Shown: positions 1 to 7,993 of the stretch, piece after piece
How the letters are laid out: every line of letters starts with the position of its first letter
Position numbering within the stretch: position 1 is the stretch's first letter
Assembly: GCA_964610885.1 (NCBI GenBank)
Contig: CAZSWR010000015.1
Coordinates: forward strand, 1-47,781
Length of the DNA stretch: 47,781 nucleotides
Direction: 5' to 3'
From: CAZSWR01 sp964610885
Lineage (GTDB): Bacteria > Bacteroidota > Ignavibacteria > Kapaibacteriales > UBA2268
The notes under the pieces: generated by a model
The model's input: the letters and a program-made list of their open reading frames with translations, nothing else
Told to the model about the DNA's origin: nothing
Database searches by the model: none
Position numbers and translations under genes: made by a program

Positions 1-74
1 AAAGACTCGGGAGGCGGGACAACAAAAGACTCGGGAGGCGGGACAACAAAAGACTCGGGAGGCGGGACAACGCA
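1..74. repeat. 24-bp tandem repeat, three copies, at left edge
   Basis: Three near-identical 24-bp units (core GACTCGGGAGGCGGGACAAC plus AAAA) begin at 4, 28 and 52; the array probably continues left of the window. Because 24 is divisible by three, the units would encode an 8-residue peptide repeat in either direction: KDSGGGTT on plus or VVPPPESF on minus. The plus frame stays open to about 228, but it would run antisense into cheB. I therefore cannot tell whether this is the coding tail of a gene lying to the left or an intergenic minisatellite. Confidence 0.85.
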
Positions 75-147
75 AAACAAAGCAATGATAGACTTTCCAA
101 GCCCGTACCAATACTTTCAATTGCTTGATATATATTTTTGCAACTTC

Positions 148-1287
148 TTACGAAACTGTGGGTTGCTTGGCTTCGATCTTCAGGCCGAAGATTCCGGCAA
201 TGAACGGTGCAATTTCGTTTTCATTTAAAACTATGTCGGCCAGCTTGTTTTTCAGGGCCGATTGCACCATGCCCGACACGATGCAAGTCTCGGGAGATTG
301 GACGGCGACGTAGCCTCCGGCATTCCGAATGGCCATTGCGCCGTTTGTCCCGTCGTTCCCCATTCCGGTCATAATTATCGCAACTGACTTTTTCCCATAG
401 ACTTCGGCAACCGAATTGAACAGCACGTTTGCCGATGGCTTATATATTTCCGTGGACTCTTCGGCGCTCAGTTCGACTGTGAATTTCTTCGATATAGACA
501 GATTGTAGCCGCCCGGAGCGATATATACCACTCCCGGATGCAGCCTGTCGCCCTCTTCGGCGTGTTTCACTTTGATCATCGACCCGCCCTCGAGCCGCTT
601 GGCAAGCGAGAGCGAGAACTCGGGCGGTATGTGTTGGACTATTACGATGGGAACGGGAATCGCATCCGGCAGTTTTGTGATAATTTCATACAAAGCCGGA
701 GGCCCGCCGGTGGATATGGCGATGGCAATAATATGTACGTCAGTGCCTTGGGGCCGGCGCCTTCCGGAGACGAGGTCGAAGTATTCGGCCACGGCTGTGT
801 GCTTTTTCGCCGAGGTCTTGTTTTTGTCCAACTCCTCACGATGGTTAATCAGCAGCTGCAACCTGCGGCGCATGAAAGAGTTTTTTAATTCGTGGTTTCC
901 TTCGATATTCATTATTTTGTCGAGCAGTGCCGCCCCCGACGGTTCGATATCTGCCGGGGATTGAATCCCTTGGAGGCAATCGACGGCGCTGTTGAATTCT
1001 ATCTGGTGCAGCAGGGCCGAATCCGATTCGTTCGGCGAGACGAGGATTACCGGCGTCGGGTAGCGCTGGGTTATCGAATGCAAATCCTTGTTGATTTCGT
1101 GTATTCCGTGGGCGATACGATATATGACGAAATCCGGTTTGGTCTTTACCAACGCATCCAAAGCCCCAGAGACGCGCGGAGCTATCTCGCATACCATTGT
1201 TTTATCTGTATTTAAAGCCTTCTGTAGCGCATGAGAATATTCTTCGTCGCCTTCAATCACAAGTATTCGTATTTTTTCGTTTTGCAT
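148..1287 (-). CDS. cheB: CheB-type protein-glutamate methylesterase with degenerate receiver
   Basis: 379 residues in the CheB layout. An N-terminal receiver-like domain spans about 6-120, followed by a linker and a methylesterase domain at about 184-370 that in the family hydrolyses receptor glutamyl methyl esters. The catalytic triad is visible: Ser192 in ISTGG, His219 in QHIP and Asp312 in TGMGNDG. The receiver is unusual: the position of the phospho-aspartate (after PDFVIY) is Arg57, the acidic pair is reduced to Glu12-Gly13, and the conserved lysine near 109 is absent. The esterase is therefore probably not controlled by phosphorylation. It lies 74 bp downstream of the response regulator on the same strand and no other chemotaxis gene is visible, so its substrate may not be a classical receptor in this locus. 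Confidence 0.9.
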   Translation of the reverse strand: MQNEKIRILVIEGDEEYSHALQKALNTDKTMVCEIAPRVSGALDALVKTKPDFVIYRIAHGIHEINKDLHSITQRYPTPVILVSPNESDSALLHQIEFNSAVDCLQGIQSPADIEPSGAALLDKIMNIEGNHELKNSFMRRRLQLLINHREELDKNKTSAKKHTAVAEYFDLVSGRRRPQGTDVHIIAIAISTGGPPALYEIITKLPDAIPVPIVIVQHIPPEFSLSLAKRLEGGSMIKVKHAEEGDRLHPGVVYIAPGGYNLSISKKFTVELSAEESTEIYKPSANVLFNSVAEVYGKKSVAIIMTGMGNDGTNGAMAIRNAGGYVAVQSPETCIVSGMVQSALKNKLADIVLNENEIAPFIAGIFGLKIEAKQPTVS

Positions 1288-1361
1288 TCTCTGTCCGAAC
1301 TAAGATCATTACTTTGGATAGAAACGTTTCAACGAACCGAAAATTATAGAAGCCCTATCCC

Positions 1362-2042
1362 CTATTTCATAAACCTGTATCCGTAGCCAAAGACTGTGAG
1401 TATGAAGCGCGGGTTCTTGGGATCGTCCTCGAGCTTTTGGCGTAGCCATCCGATGTGCGTATCGATTGTGCGTGTGGTGATGTTTGCGTCGTATCCCCAG
1501 ACGGATTCGAGGATTTCTTCGCGCGATATCGACCGCCCGTTGTTGATAACCAGGTACTTCAGCAACTGGAATTCCTTCTGGGCCAATGGTATCAATTCGC
1601 CGCCACGGTGCACCTCGAGGTGCACGAAATCGATCTCGATATTTTCAAACTTAAACGTGCTCAAGTCGTTCTGTGCTTGGTTCTTGCTGCGGCGCAAAAG
1701 AGCCTCGATGCGTGCAATCAGTTCGGCCGGTTCGAAGGGTTTCGTAATGTAATCGTCCGCACCCAGTCTCAGCCCAGTGATTTTGTCGTCGAGTTGGCTC
1801 ATCGCAGTTAGCATGATAATTGGAATTTCGGGCAGCCTCATCCGAATGTCTATACAGATATCCAGCCCGCTCTTGCCCGGGAGCATCAAGTCCAACAGAA
1901 CCAAATCATATTTATCTTTCAGCAAGCAATCCATCGCGCCGGAACCGTCCGCCAGGTGCGTAACATCGAATTTTTCGGCGCAAAGCCTGTCCGTCAGCGT
2001 CAGTGCCAATCCTATATCGTCTTCAATAAATAGAATTTTCAT
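1362..2042 (-). CDS. OmpR/PhoB-family response regulator
   Basis: 226 residues starting at ATG 2040-2042 (MKILFIEDD); the longer frame to 2135 overlaps the kinase gene and adds a non-conserved leader. Receiver domain about 1-118 with acidic pocket Glu7/Asp8/Asp9, phospho-acceptor Asp51 (LLDLMLP), Thr79 and Lys101 (KPF). A winged-helix DNA-binding domain at about 130-226 ends in the usual FGYGYRF motif. The start codon sits one base after the stop of the sensor kinase, so the two are translationally coupled partners. As an OmpR-type regulator it should bind direct repeats; a 22-bp-period repeat lies in the divergent promoter region at 3910-3951. Confidence 0.95.
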   Translation of the reverse strand: MKILFIEDDIGLALTLTDRLCAEKFDVTHLADGSGAMDCLLKDKYDLVLLDLMLPGKSGLDICIDIRMRLPEIPIIMLTAMSQLDDKITGLRLGADDYITKPFEPAELIARIEALLRRSKNQAQNDLSTFKFENIEIDFVHLEVHRGGELIPLAQKEFQLLKYLVINNGRSISREEILESVWGYDANITTRTIDTHIGWLRQKLEDDPKNPRFILTVFGYGYRFMK

Positions 2043-2043
2043 A

Positions 2044-3846
2044 TCAATCCTGCATCGTTGGTAGTGAAATAATAAATTTTGTGCCTTTCCCGACTGCCGA
2101 GTCGATCGAAATATGCCATCCGTTGCGTTCAGCAATTTTCTTGACTAACGAAAGCCCAATACCGCTTCCCTGGATGTTTTTGTCGAAAGCGGCGCGAGAA
2201 CGGTAAAACGGTTCAAATATGCTTTTCAAGTCGTTCCGAGCGATTCCCATGCCGGAATCCGTTACAATAATATCAACGAAATCCGCCCGGTTTGATTGCT
2301 TCAACTCGACAGCAAGACTGCCTTCGCGTCGGTTGAATTTGATTGCATTGTCGATGATATTATTCAGCGCAATTGTGAGAGAATTCTCGTCTGCCCGCAC
2401 CAATCGAACAGATTCGTTAGTTAAAAATTTGTAGCTAAGTTTCTGGTCTTCGATTTTGCCTTGCTTCGCATTGACAATTCGGGACACGAATTCGGCCAGG
2501 CGAATCTCTTTCGGATTAATCATCTGGCGGTCGCTGTCGAAGCCTGTATAGTACAGAATCGTTTCGAGCATATCCCAAAGCCTATCGATTTCCCGCTTGA
2601 TCAGCTGTCCGTACGACTTCACCTTTTCCTCGGAAAAGGAAATGCCTGCGCTCAGGTTGTCCCCTGCGGTTCGGACCACCGTTATCGGCGTCCGCAATTC
2701 GTGCGAAAGGCCGGAAATGAATTGCATTTTTTGTTGGGCAATTTTTTGCGATTTCGAGCTAAGGTAAATAATCAACGCAATAATGAGAGCAAGAAGAATC
2801 AGTACAGTGAACGATATAACAAGGTTCTTCCACCTCAAGTTGTGCACCGCTTCGGAGACGTCCCCAGTCCGCGAGCTGACGACAAATTGGTATGGCCGTG
2901 CAATTGCTTCGGCGTTTTGAATTAAATTCCCGTTGAAGATTGGCATGTCGGTTTCAAGATTCTTTGGCGGGGCAGGCTCCTGCCGTCCATGGGCGAATCC
3001 TTCTTTGTTTGGATGGTTCCGGGGTTCATCGCCGGGCCTTTCGTGCCGTTCGTGCGAATTCGGTTTGTCCGAGAATCTTTTGCCAAAGGGCGACAAATAT
3101 CCAATGTGCGTTTCAATTGTCCCCGATTCGGACGAAATCTCTTTTGGAAAGCCCTCCGTTCGGTAATAATAAATCGAATCTGGCCCACCAATGATAGCAA
3201 ATTCTAAATGCTGTTCCGTGCGAAATGGGAAAAACTCGTTGATGAGTTGCACAAAAAGCGAATCGCCAATATATGTGCTGTCCACGTCGAAAACAGCGAT
3301 GCCCGAAAACTCACGAGTGCCGCGAATCGGGAGTATAATCTTGCCCCAGCCGCCCCAGAACCGAGCCGGTTGCATCATCGGATCCGATGTCGAAAAGGTT
3401 TTTAAAAGCTCGCCAATTTCGGAGTTGTCGAAATGGCCGCCGATGGATTGTTTTGCAGAGAATGCCGAATGGATGCATATCTCGCGATGCTGATCATCGG
3501 CCGGGATATAGTACAATCCACGCACGAAGGTGCTCGTATCGATTTGTTCATACTCCTCCCACCGTCTCCCGAGTTCGCTTGCAATTTGCTCGTCAGTTTC
3601 GAAATCGGGCCGGAGCAAGAAAGTGCGAGAAAGCACAAAGAACTTCTGCGAAAAGGCCCAAGACAGTTGGTTGGCCGAACTTTCGATCGAGCGCCGCAAG
3701 TGTTCTTCCTCCAGCCTGTTCAGCTCGCCGATCCACTGGTATTGGAAGAATGCCAAGCACGGCAGAACCAGCAGCAAAACGAACACAAGCAAGTGAAGAG
3801 GTTTTATTCGTGAGGATTTATTTCGTTTCATCATTTTCAATCTCAA
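2044..3846 (-). CDS. Membrane sensor histidine kinase with His-rich extracytoplasmic insert
   Basis: About 600 residues; the exact start among Met1, Met5 and Met6 is uncertain. TM1 at about 17-37, an extracytoplasmic sensor region at about 38-340, TM2 at about 341-363, then HisKA with phospho-acceptor His382 (LSHELRTP). The HATPase domain shows N-box NNIIDN (495-500), G1 DSGMGI (530-535) and G2 GSGIGL (560-565). The sensor region has a hydrophilic insert at about 258-298 rich in His, Pro, Asp and Arg (His265, 268, 278, 286), which could bind metal; this is inference. It forms an operon with the regulator and cheB and is divergent from a Met-rich lipoprotein and a Spy-like protein, suggesting an envelope- or metal-stress sensor of Cpx/Cus character. 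Confidence 0.93.
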   Translation of the reverse strand: MRLKMMKRNKSSRIKPLHLLVFVLLLVLPCLAFFQYQWIGELNRLEEEHLRRSIESSANQLSWAFSQKFFVLSRTFLLRPDFETDEQIASELGRRWEEYEQIDTSTFVRGLYYIPADDQHREICIHSAFSAKQSIGGHFDNSEIGELLKTFSTSDPMMQPARFWGGWGKIILPIRGTREFSGIAVFDVDSTYIGDSLFVQLINEFFPFRTEQHLEFAIIGGPDSIYYYRTEGFPKEISSESGTIETHIGYLSPFGKRFSDKPNSHERHERPGDEPRNHPNKEGFAHGRQEPAPPKNLETDMPIFNGNLIQNAEAIARPYQFVVSSRTGDVSEAVHNLRWKNLVISFTVLILLALIIALIIYLSSKSQKIAQQKMQFISGLSHELRTPITVVRTAGDNLSAGISFSEEKVKSYGQLIKREIDRLWDMLETILYYTGFDSDRQMINPKEIRLAEFVSRIVNAKQGKIEDQKLSYKFLTNESVRLVRADENSLTIALNNIIDNAIKFNRREGSLAVELKQSNRADFVDIIVTDSGMGIARNDLKSIFEPFYRSRAAFDKNIQGSGIGLSLVKKIAERNGWHISIDSAVGKGTKFIISLPTMQD

Positions 3847-3909
3847 TTTTCAATTGCAATCACATGCAATTTAATGAATTAAGGCGTCTCGTCATAACGG
3901 ATTCAAAGG

Positions 3910-3951
3910 TTTCACTTTTTCTTGACAAGCATTTCACTAATTCTTGACAAC
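3910..3951. promoter_or_regulatory. Direct repeat, candidate response-regulator operator
   Basis: Two 20-nt direct repeats, TTTCACT-N2-TTCTTGACAA plus one base, lie at 3910-3929 and 3932-3951. They match at 17 of 20 positions with a 22-bp period, i.e. about two helical turns. A further partial copy (TTTCACTATTTC) lies at 3991-4002. They sit between the divergent kinase gene and the lipoprotein gene, where an OmpR-type regulator would be expected to bind in tandem. The TTGACA parts could instead be -35-like elements. Confidence 0.45.
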
Positions 3952-4015
3952 TCAATACTTCCAAAGAATTAATTTAGCAAAGTTGAGTTTTTTCACTATT
4001 TCAGGTTTTTATCAA

Positions 4016-5179
4016 ATGAGAATCAAATCAATAAGAGAATCCGGCAAGGCCGCCAAACGGGCAGGAATACTGGCTGGGGTGGTCATACTGTCTGCAATGA
4101 CGTCTTGCAGCTCTATGATCAAAACTGAGAGTATTTCAGCCAAGCCCCCCAAGACCGTAACCGTGGATGGGGACGACGCCGACTGGCGCGAACCAATGCT
4201 CTACGACGAAAAAAGCGATCTGCTCGTGGGCGTCAAGAACGACAATGAAAACCTATACGTTTGCATTAAAACAGCAAACGAATCGACAATTCGCCGATTA
4301 ATGACCACGGGCATAAGCCTTTGGTTCAACAACCAAGGCACATCCGACCAATCATTTGGCCTTAATTTCCCGATGGGAAGCATGAACCAGCCGCGCCCTA
4401 TTCCCGGGCTTACTCCGAAGGACTCGCTGCACCCGCGGCCACACGATGGAGAGATGCGTCCGCCCGAACCCAGAGAAATGCCACGGGGAGAGATGCCACC
4501 ACCACAGCCCGGCATGGCCGAAGGCGGAATGCGGCCACGGAATGATGGCGGAATGCCACAAAGCGAAATGCGCCCAACCCTGCCCGATTCGTCAAAGCCA
4601 ATGGGCAAAAATGGAATGCCTCCGGGAATTCCGGTCGTGAGCGATAGAGGCCACGATGGCGGCCCGGACGGATTGCGCGAGCGCCGCGACAGGCCAGACC
4701 CGCTCAAAAACGCCACAATTTTCATTGAAAAGAATAAAAATCAAATTGGAATATCACGTACCGATTTGGAATCGAAATATGAGATTAAAACCTGTATCAA
4801 ACAAAAAGACAGATTCCTGATCTACGAGATTTCCATTCCGCTCCGGAAAAGCGAGTATTTCGACCTCAGTTCCGCAAAGGGAGAACGCATCGGCCTCGGA
4901 ATCACTTCGCCAGAGATTAAACGACTCGCCCGACAAGGGAAACCCGATGGCGGCGATGGCGAACCTCAGGGCGGCCCCAAAATGGGCGGCGAAAGAGGTG
5001 GAATGCCCGGCGAAATGGGCGGCCAACGTGGCGGCGGAATGGGCGGCCATCGCGGTGGCGGAATGGGCGGCCATCGCGGCGGGGGCGCTCCGGGCGGACC
5101 TGACGGAGACCATCCAACCCAGACAAAAGAAAACACTGACGCAATTGAAATTTGGTACAATGTGGAATTAGTGCGGTAA
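4016..5179 (+). CDS. CBM9-like lipoprotein with Met/Gly/Pro-rich low-complexity segments
   Basis: 387 residues when started at ATG 4016 (MRIKSIRE), preferred because it yields a lipoprotein signal: basic n-region, hydrophobic stretch about 17-30, lipobox MTSC with Cys31. Next comes a beta-rich segment beginning TVDGDDADW, which resembles the opening of CBM9/DOMON-like domains (VDG..DW). The middle (about 120-215) is rich in Met, Pro, Glu and Arg with repeated GEMPP/GGMRP-like units, and the C-terminal part has Gly/Met/His repeats (MGGHRGGG occurs twice). A second conserved block (residues 230-310, containing YEISIPL and GLGITSP) looks like the rest of the domain. Clustered Met and His could bind Cu or Ag, which is inference. 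It is divergent from the kinase operon and 35 bp upstream of the Spy-like gene, so probably part of the same regulon. Confidence 0.75.
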   Translation: MRIKSIRESGKAAKRAGILAGVVILSAMTSCSSMIKTESISAKPPKTVTVDGDDADWREPMLYDEKSDLLVGVKNDNENLYVCIKTANESTIRRLMTTGISLWFNNQGTSDQSFGLNFPMGSMNQPRPIPGLTPKDSLHPRPHDGEMRPPEPREMPRGEMPPPQPGMAEGGMRPRNDGGMPQSEMRPTLPDSSKPMGKNGMPPGIPVVSDRGHDGGPDGLRERRDRPDPLKNATIFIEKNKNQIGISRTDLESKYEIKTCIKQKDRFLIYEISIPLRKSEYFDLSSAKGERIGLGITSPEIKRLARQGKPDGGDGEPQGGPKMGGERGGMPGEMGGQRGGGMGGHRGGGMGGHRGGGAPGGPDGDHPTQTKENTDAIEIWYNVELVR

Positions 5180-5214
5180 ACCGCAAAGTTATTTTTTAAT
5201 TTCTTGGAGGAACA

Positions 5215-5877
5215 ATGGATATAAATGGAATTAGTTCGAGTGCGTACTCGATTTACGAATCCACAAAAGCGGATTCTACGAACAGCACTAACAGCAATTC
5301 AAACACGAAGGAAAGCACCGCTTCCGGCAGAAATGGCGGAAAGCCCGATGCGAACCAAATCGTTTCGATGCTGACAAGCAAATTGGGCCTGAACGACAAC
5401 CAAGTTATCGATATCAAAAGGCTGATTCAGAAATCTCTTTCGGAAGACCCGTCAACGGCGCTCCAAAGCTCCACCGACGGGAGCGCGGCCAAGAAATCGA
5501 TGGATGCGAAAATGGAACAACTCGATTCCGACATCGAAAGCCTGCTCAGCGACGACCAAAAGGCAGCCTACGAAAAGCTTGTCGAAGAAAGGAAGAACAA
5601 CGCTCCTGCGGGCGGACCCGGCCAGGGAATGCCTCCTCAGGGCGGTGGCGCTCCGCCAAGCGCAACCGACATCACTTCAATGCTGACAAGCAAATTGAGT
5701 TTGAACGACAACCAACAATTGGAAATCAAATCTTTGATTCAGCAATCGATGAAATCAGCGCAAAACAGCGATTCGTCTGACCGAGATTCTGCTATGCAAA
5801 AGCTCAACGACAACATCAAAAGCCTCCTGACGAGCGATCAGGCGACAGCCTTCGAGAAACTGATTGGCGGCGAATAA
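5215..5877 (+). CDS. Internally duplicated Spy/CpxP-like helical protein
   Basis: 220 residues with a strong Shine-Dalgarno (GGAGG about 8 bp before ATG). The N-terminus (1-45) is Ser/Thr/Asn-rich with no signal peptide I can recognise. Two homologous helical units follow: about 47-124 and 151-217, each containing SMLTSKL, a LxLNDNQ motif (57-63 and 161-167) and an LLxxDQxxxxEKL motif (110-122 and 204-216). They are joined by a Gly/Pro/Met linker (131-150). LTxxQ-like helices are the hallmark of Spy/CpxP periplasmic chaperones, so I infer that relationship, but export would need a non-classical signal. The two units are also alike at DNA level, indicating a recent internal duplication. Probably co-transcribed with the lipoprotein and terminated by the hairpin at 5894-5933. 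Confidence 0.6.
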   Translation: MDINGISSSAYSIYESTKADSTNSTNSNSNTKESTASGRNGGKPDANQIVSMLTSKLGLNDNQVIDIKRLIQKSLSEDPSTALQSSTDGSAAKKSMDAKMEQLDSDIESLLSDDQKAAYEKLVEERKNNAPAGGPGQGMPPQGGGAPPSATDITSMLTSKLSLNDNQQLEIKSLIQQSMKSAQNSDSSDRDSAMQKLNDNIKSLLTSDQATAFEKLIGGE

Positions 5878-5893
5878 TTATTTGGCAACCTAC

Positions 5894-5933
5894 AAAAAAA
5901 GCTCAATCGTTTGATAGCGATTGAGCTTTTTTT
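5894..5933. terminator. Bidirectional intrinsic terminator
   Basis: GCTCAATCG (5901-5909) pairs perfectly with CGATTGAGC (5918-5926) around an 8-nt loop. An A-run precedes and a T-run follows the stem, so it works on both strands. It lies between the convergent Spy-like gene and the DksA-like gene. Confidence 0.9.
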
Positions 5934-5947
5934 GTTGTAAGTATGTA

Positions 5948-7009
5948 TTATTTTCCGAGAGGCTCGATTTTGTCGATGCCGTCTTCCGGGCATTTCTTCT
6001 GGATTTTGTACGAAGCCGAAAGAGTCGTTATCGGCACGGTGATAAGCCTTTCCTTGGCGATAAGGCAGCCACAGACGCGGCAGATACCGTATGTTTTCTC
6101 TTTGATGCGTACGAGCGCTTCGTCGAGCTTTTTGATGTACTCGTTGATGCGTTGGATTTGCGCATAAGTTTTTTCTTTTTCCATGGCTTCGGAACCCTGT
6201 TCGGCCATGTGCATCGAATAGATCATGCTTTCCTCAGCGGAATCGAAGCTGGTTAAGTCTTCGAGTTTCTCTTTGAGCATTCTCAGCTCGTCCATGGATT
6301 CTTGGCGGCTTTCAAGGATTCTTGCCTCAAATTCGGCCAGGTCTGCATCGGAATAGCGCACAGTCGGGACGGCGGCTTTCGGTTCCTCGGCTGCCGGTTT
6401 GGCGGGTTCTGCTTTTTTGGCAGGTTCCGGTTTGGCTGCAACCTTCGCAGGCGCTGCCTTCTTTGCGGCAGCAGGTTTGGCTTCGGGCTTGGCTGGGGCT
6501 GCCTTTGGCGCAGGTTCCGGTTTGGCTGCAACCTTCGCAGGTGCAGCTTTCTTCGCGGGTTCAGCTTTCTTGGTGGCAGCTGCTTTCGCTGGTTCGGCTT
6601 TCTTGGCCGGTTCCGCCTTCTTTGCGGCCGGTTTAGCAGTTTCAGCTTTTTTCGCAGGAGCTGCTTTGGCCGGGGACTTGCCGATGGAGTTCGCCAGAGT
6701 TTTTGGCGTGTCGGCTATGGCTTTTTTGGCCGATACGGATTTTGCTGCCGGCTTGGCAACTTCCTTTTTAGCAACGGGAGCAGCTTTTGCCTTAGTCGTT
6801 GTAGTTGCTTCCTTTGTGGTAACTTTCTCGGTACTTGCTTTCGAAGCAGTTTTTGCGACTTTTGTTTCGGCCTTTGGCGCAACCTTTTTGGGGGCTGGCG
6901 CTGTTTCCGATTTCGTTGCAGTAACTTTTTTCGCGGCAGTTTTGGCCGTCGCGCTTGCTTCTTTTGCTTTTGCCTCGCTCTTTGTTACCGTCTTCTTAGG
7001 TGTAGGCAT
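5948..7009 (-). CDS. Histone-like Lys/Ala/Pro-rich tail fused to TraR/DksA-like domain
   Basis: 353 residues. Residues 1-215 are almost entirely Lys, Ala, Pro, Thr and Glu, with repeated KAEPAKKA and KVAAKPEPA units as in histone H1-like proteins, and are expected to be disordered and to bind nucleic acid. Residues about 220-305 are a coiled-coil hairpin and 306-345 a TraR/DksA-type zinc-finger region (YGICRVCGCLIAKERL). The finger is degenerate: Cys310, Cys313, Cys315 and Cys340 are present, but the usual third cysteine after TTL is Ser331, so zinc binding may be altered or lost. DksA-type proteins bind in the RNA polymerase secondary channel; whether this one does, or acts as a nucleoid protein, cannot be decided from sequence. 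Monocistronic, ending at the shared terminator. Confidence 0.8.
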   Translation of the reverse strand: MPTPKKTVTKSEAKAKEASATAKTAAKKVTATKSETAPAPKKVAPKAETKVAKTASKASTEKVTTKEATTTTKAKAAPVAKKEVAKPAAKSVSAKKAIADTPKTLANSIGKSPAKAAPAKKAETAKPAAKKAEPAKKAEPAKAAATKKAEPAKKAAPAKVAAKPEPAPKAAPAKPEAKPAAAKKAAPAKVAAKPEPAKKAEPAKPAAEEPKAAVPTVRYSDADLAEFEARILESRQESMDELRMLKEKLEDLTSFDSAEESMIYSMHMAEQGSEAMEKEKTYAQIQRINEYIKKLDEALVRIKEKTYGICRVCGCLIAKERLITVPITTLSASYKIQKKCPEDGIDKIEPLGK

Positions 7010-7301
7010 ATCATTTCTCCCGTGTTTTGAAATATGATTAGTCCTGAAATAAAAGAACAGATAAGACTAATCAAGGAATTAATAAATAAAAAATGAACTT
7101 AATATATTTTAACGAATTTTCAAAATCAATTTTTCCACAATAACGTAATAATCACGTTTCGCGTTATATATCGCTATTGCATGGAAATTATTGTATTTTG
7201 TTGAAAATTGCCTTCGCTGATAGCTCAGGAATAAATGAATTCTCGTGTCCATTTTTCCCATTCGCCTTCAGCAGCACTTGAATCAACAGTTGGCAGTCGG
7301 A

Positions 7302-7874
7302 CTATTTCTTCTTCGACGATTCAATGACTCCGGCCAATTTTTCCAAGAGTTTCGTCTCGAGAATGCCGTTGGACTTCCAGAAGTGCACTTTCCTCGTAAC
7401 GTAGCTCTCGAAGCCGCTCATTTCGCTGTAAAGGGTCAGGCTGACTTTGTTGTCGTTTGTTTCCTTGACGACGAATCTGTACTGAATCCTGCCAGTGCGC
7501 CACGCTCCGGCCGGAATGTAAGGGAAATCCAAGCTGAACGGTTTGGTAACTTCGGCGGCGGTGTCTCCATCGGCCAGTAAGATGAAATCGCTCTTGATCG
7601 AACCGGAGAACAGGCCGTTATCGTCTTGTTTAGATTTCTCATTGGCAATCAGTGTGTTTTGGTCGCCCAACATTTTTTTGATTGCTTTGAAAACAATTTC
7701 AAATGTTACGTTGGTGTATGATGCTTCGTACTTCTCTTTGTAGAAGCGGAGTTTGGGATCGATATCTTCGTCAACTGCGGCCGAATCCGGTTTCGCCGTT
7801 TGCGCCGGTAGCAATTCCGGGGCCATGCAAAGAACGGCTGCGCTCATTACTAACATCAAAAAAATGCGCTTCAT
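7302..7874 (-). CDS. Small exported protein of unknown function
   Basis: 190 residues from ATG 7872-7874, chosen because GGAG lies 5-6 bp upstream and the product then begins with a clean signal peptide (MKRIFLMLVMSA, cleavage probably near LPAQ at about 22-25). The mature part has an alpha-beta look: a helix (EIVFKAIKKML), then strands including a conserved-looking GAWRTGRIQYRFVV block and a final Lys-rich helix. The pattern loosely recalls the helix-grip domains of BamC-like lipoproteins, but no lipobox is present and I do not assign it. It stands alone between the DksA-like gene and smc. Confidence 0.6.
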   Translation of the reverse strand: MKRIFLMLVMSAAVLCMAPELLPAQTAKPDSAAVDEDIDPKLRFYKEKYEASYTNVTFEIVFKAIKKMLGDQNTLIANEKSKQDDNGLFSGSIKSDFILLADGDTAAEVTKPFSLDFPYIPAGAWRTGRIQYRFVVKETNDNKVSLTLYSEMSGFESYVTRKVHFWKSNGILETKLLEKLAGVIESSKKK

Positions 7875-7993
7875 AGTATCTCCATTACCACTTGGTAAAA
7901 CAATAATTTTCAAAGTTTTCAAAAAAAAGAATTTGCAAAAATAAGAAATATTTCAATTCAAACGATATTCGACTTTGTTTCTTTTGCCACGCC

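Noticed and set aside
2043..2135. Longer start of the response regulator
   Set aside because: Would overlap the kinase gene by 92 bp and add a non-conserved leader before MKILFIEDD.
6302..7037. Gly/Ala/Phe-rich open frames on plus
   Set aside because: They mirror the Lys/Ala/Pro codons of the histone-like gene on minus and have no independent support.
7010..7301. Small RNA or gene between DksA-like and exported-protein genes
   Set aside because: Plain AT-rich sequence with no hairpin-plus-T-run, start site or open frame I can support.
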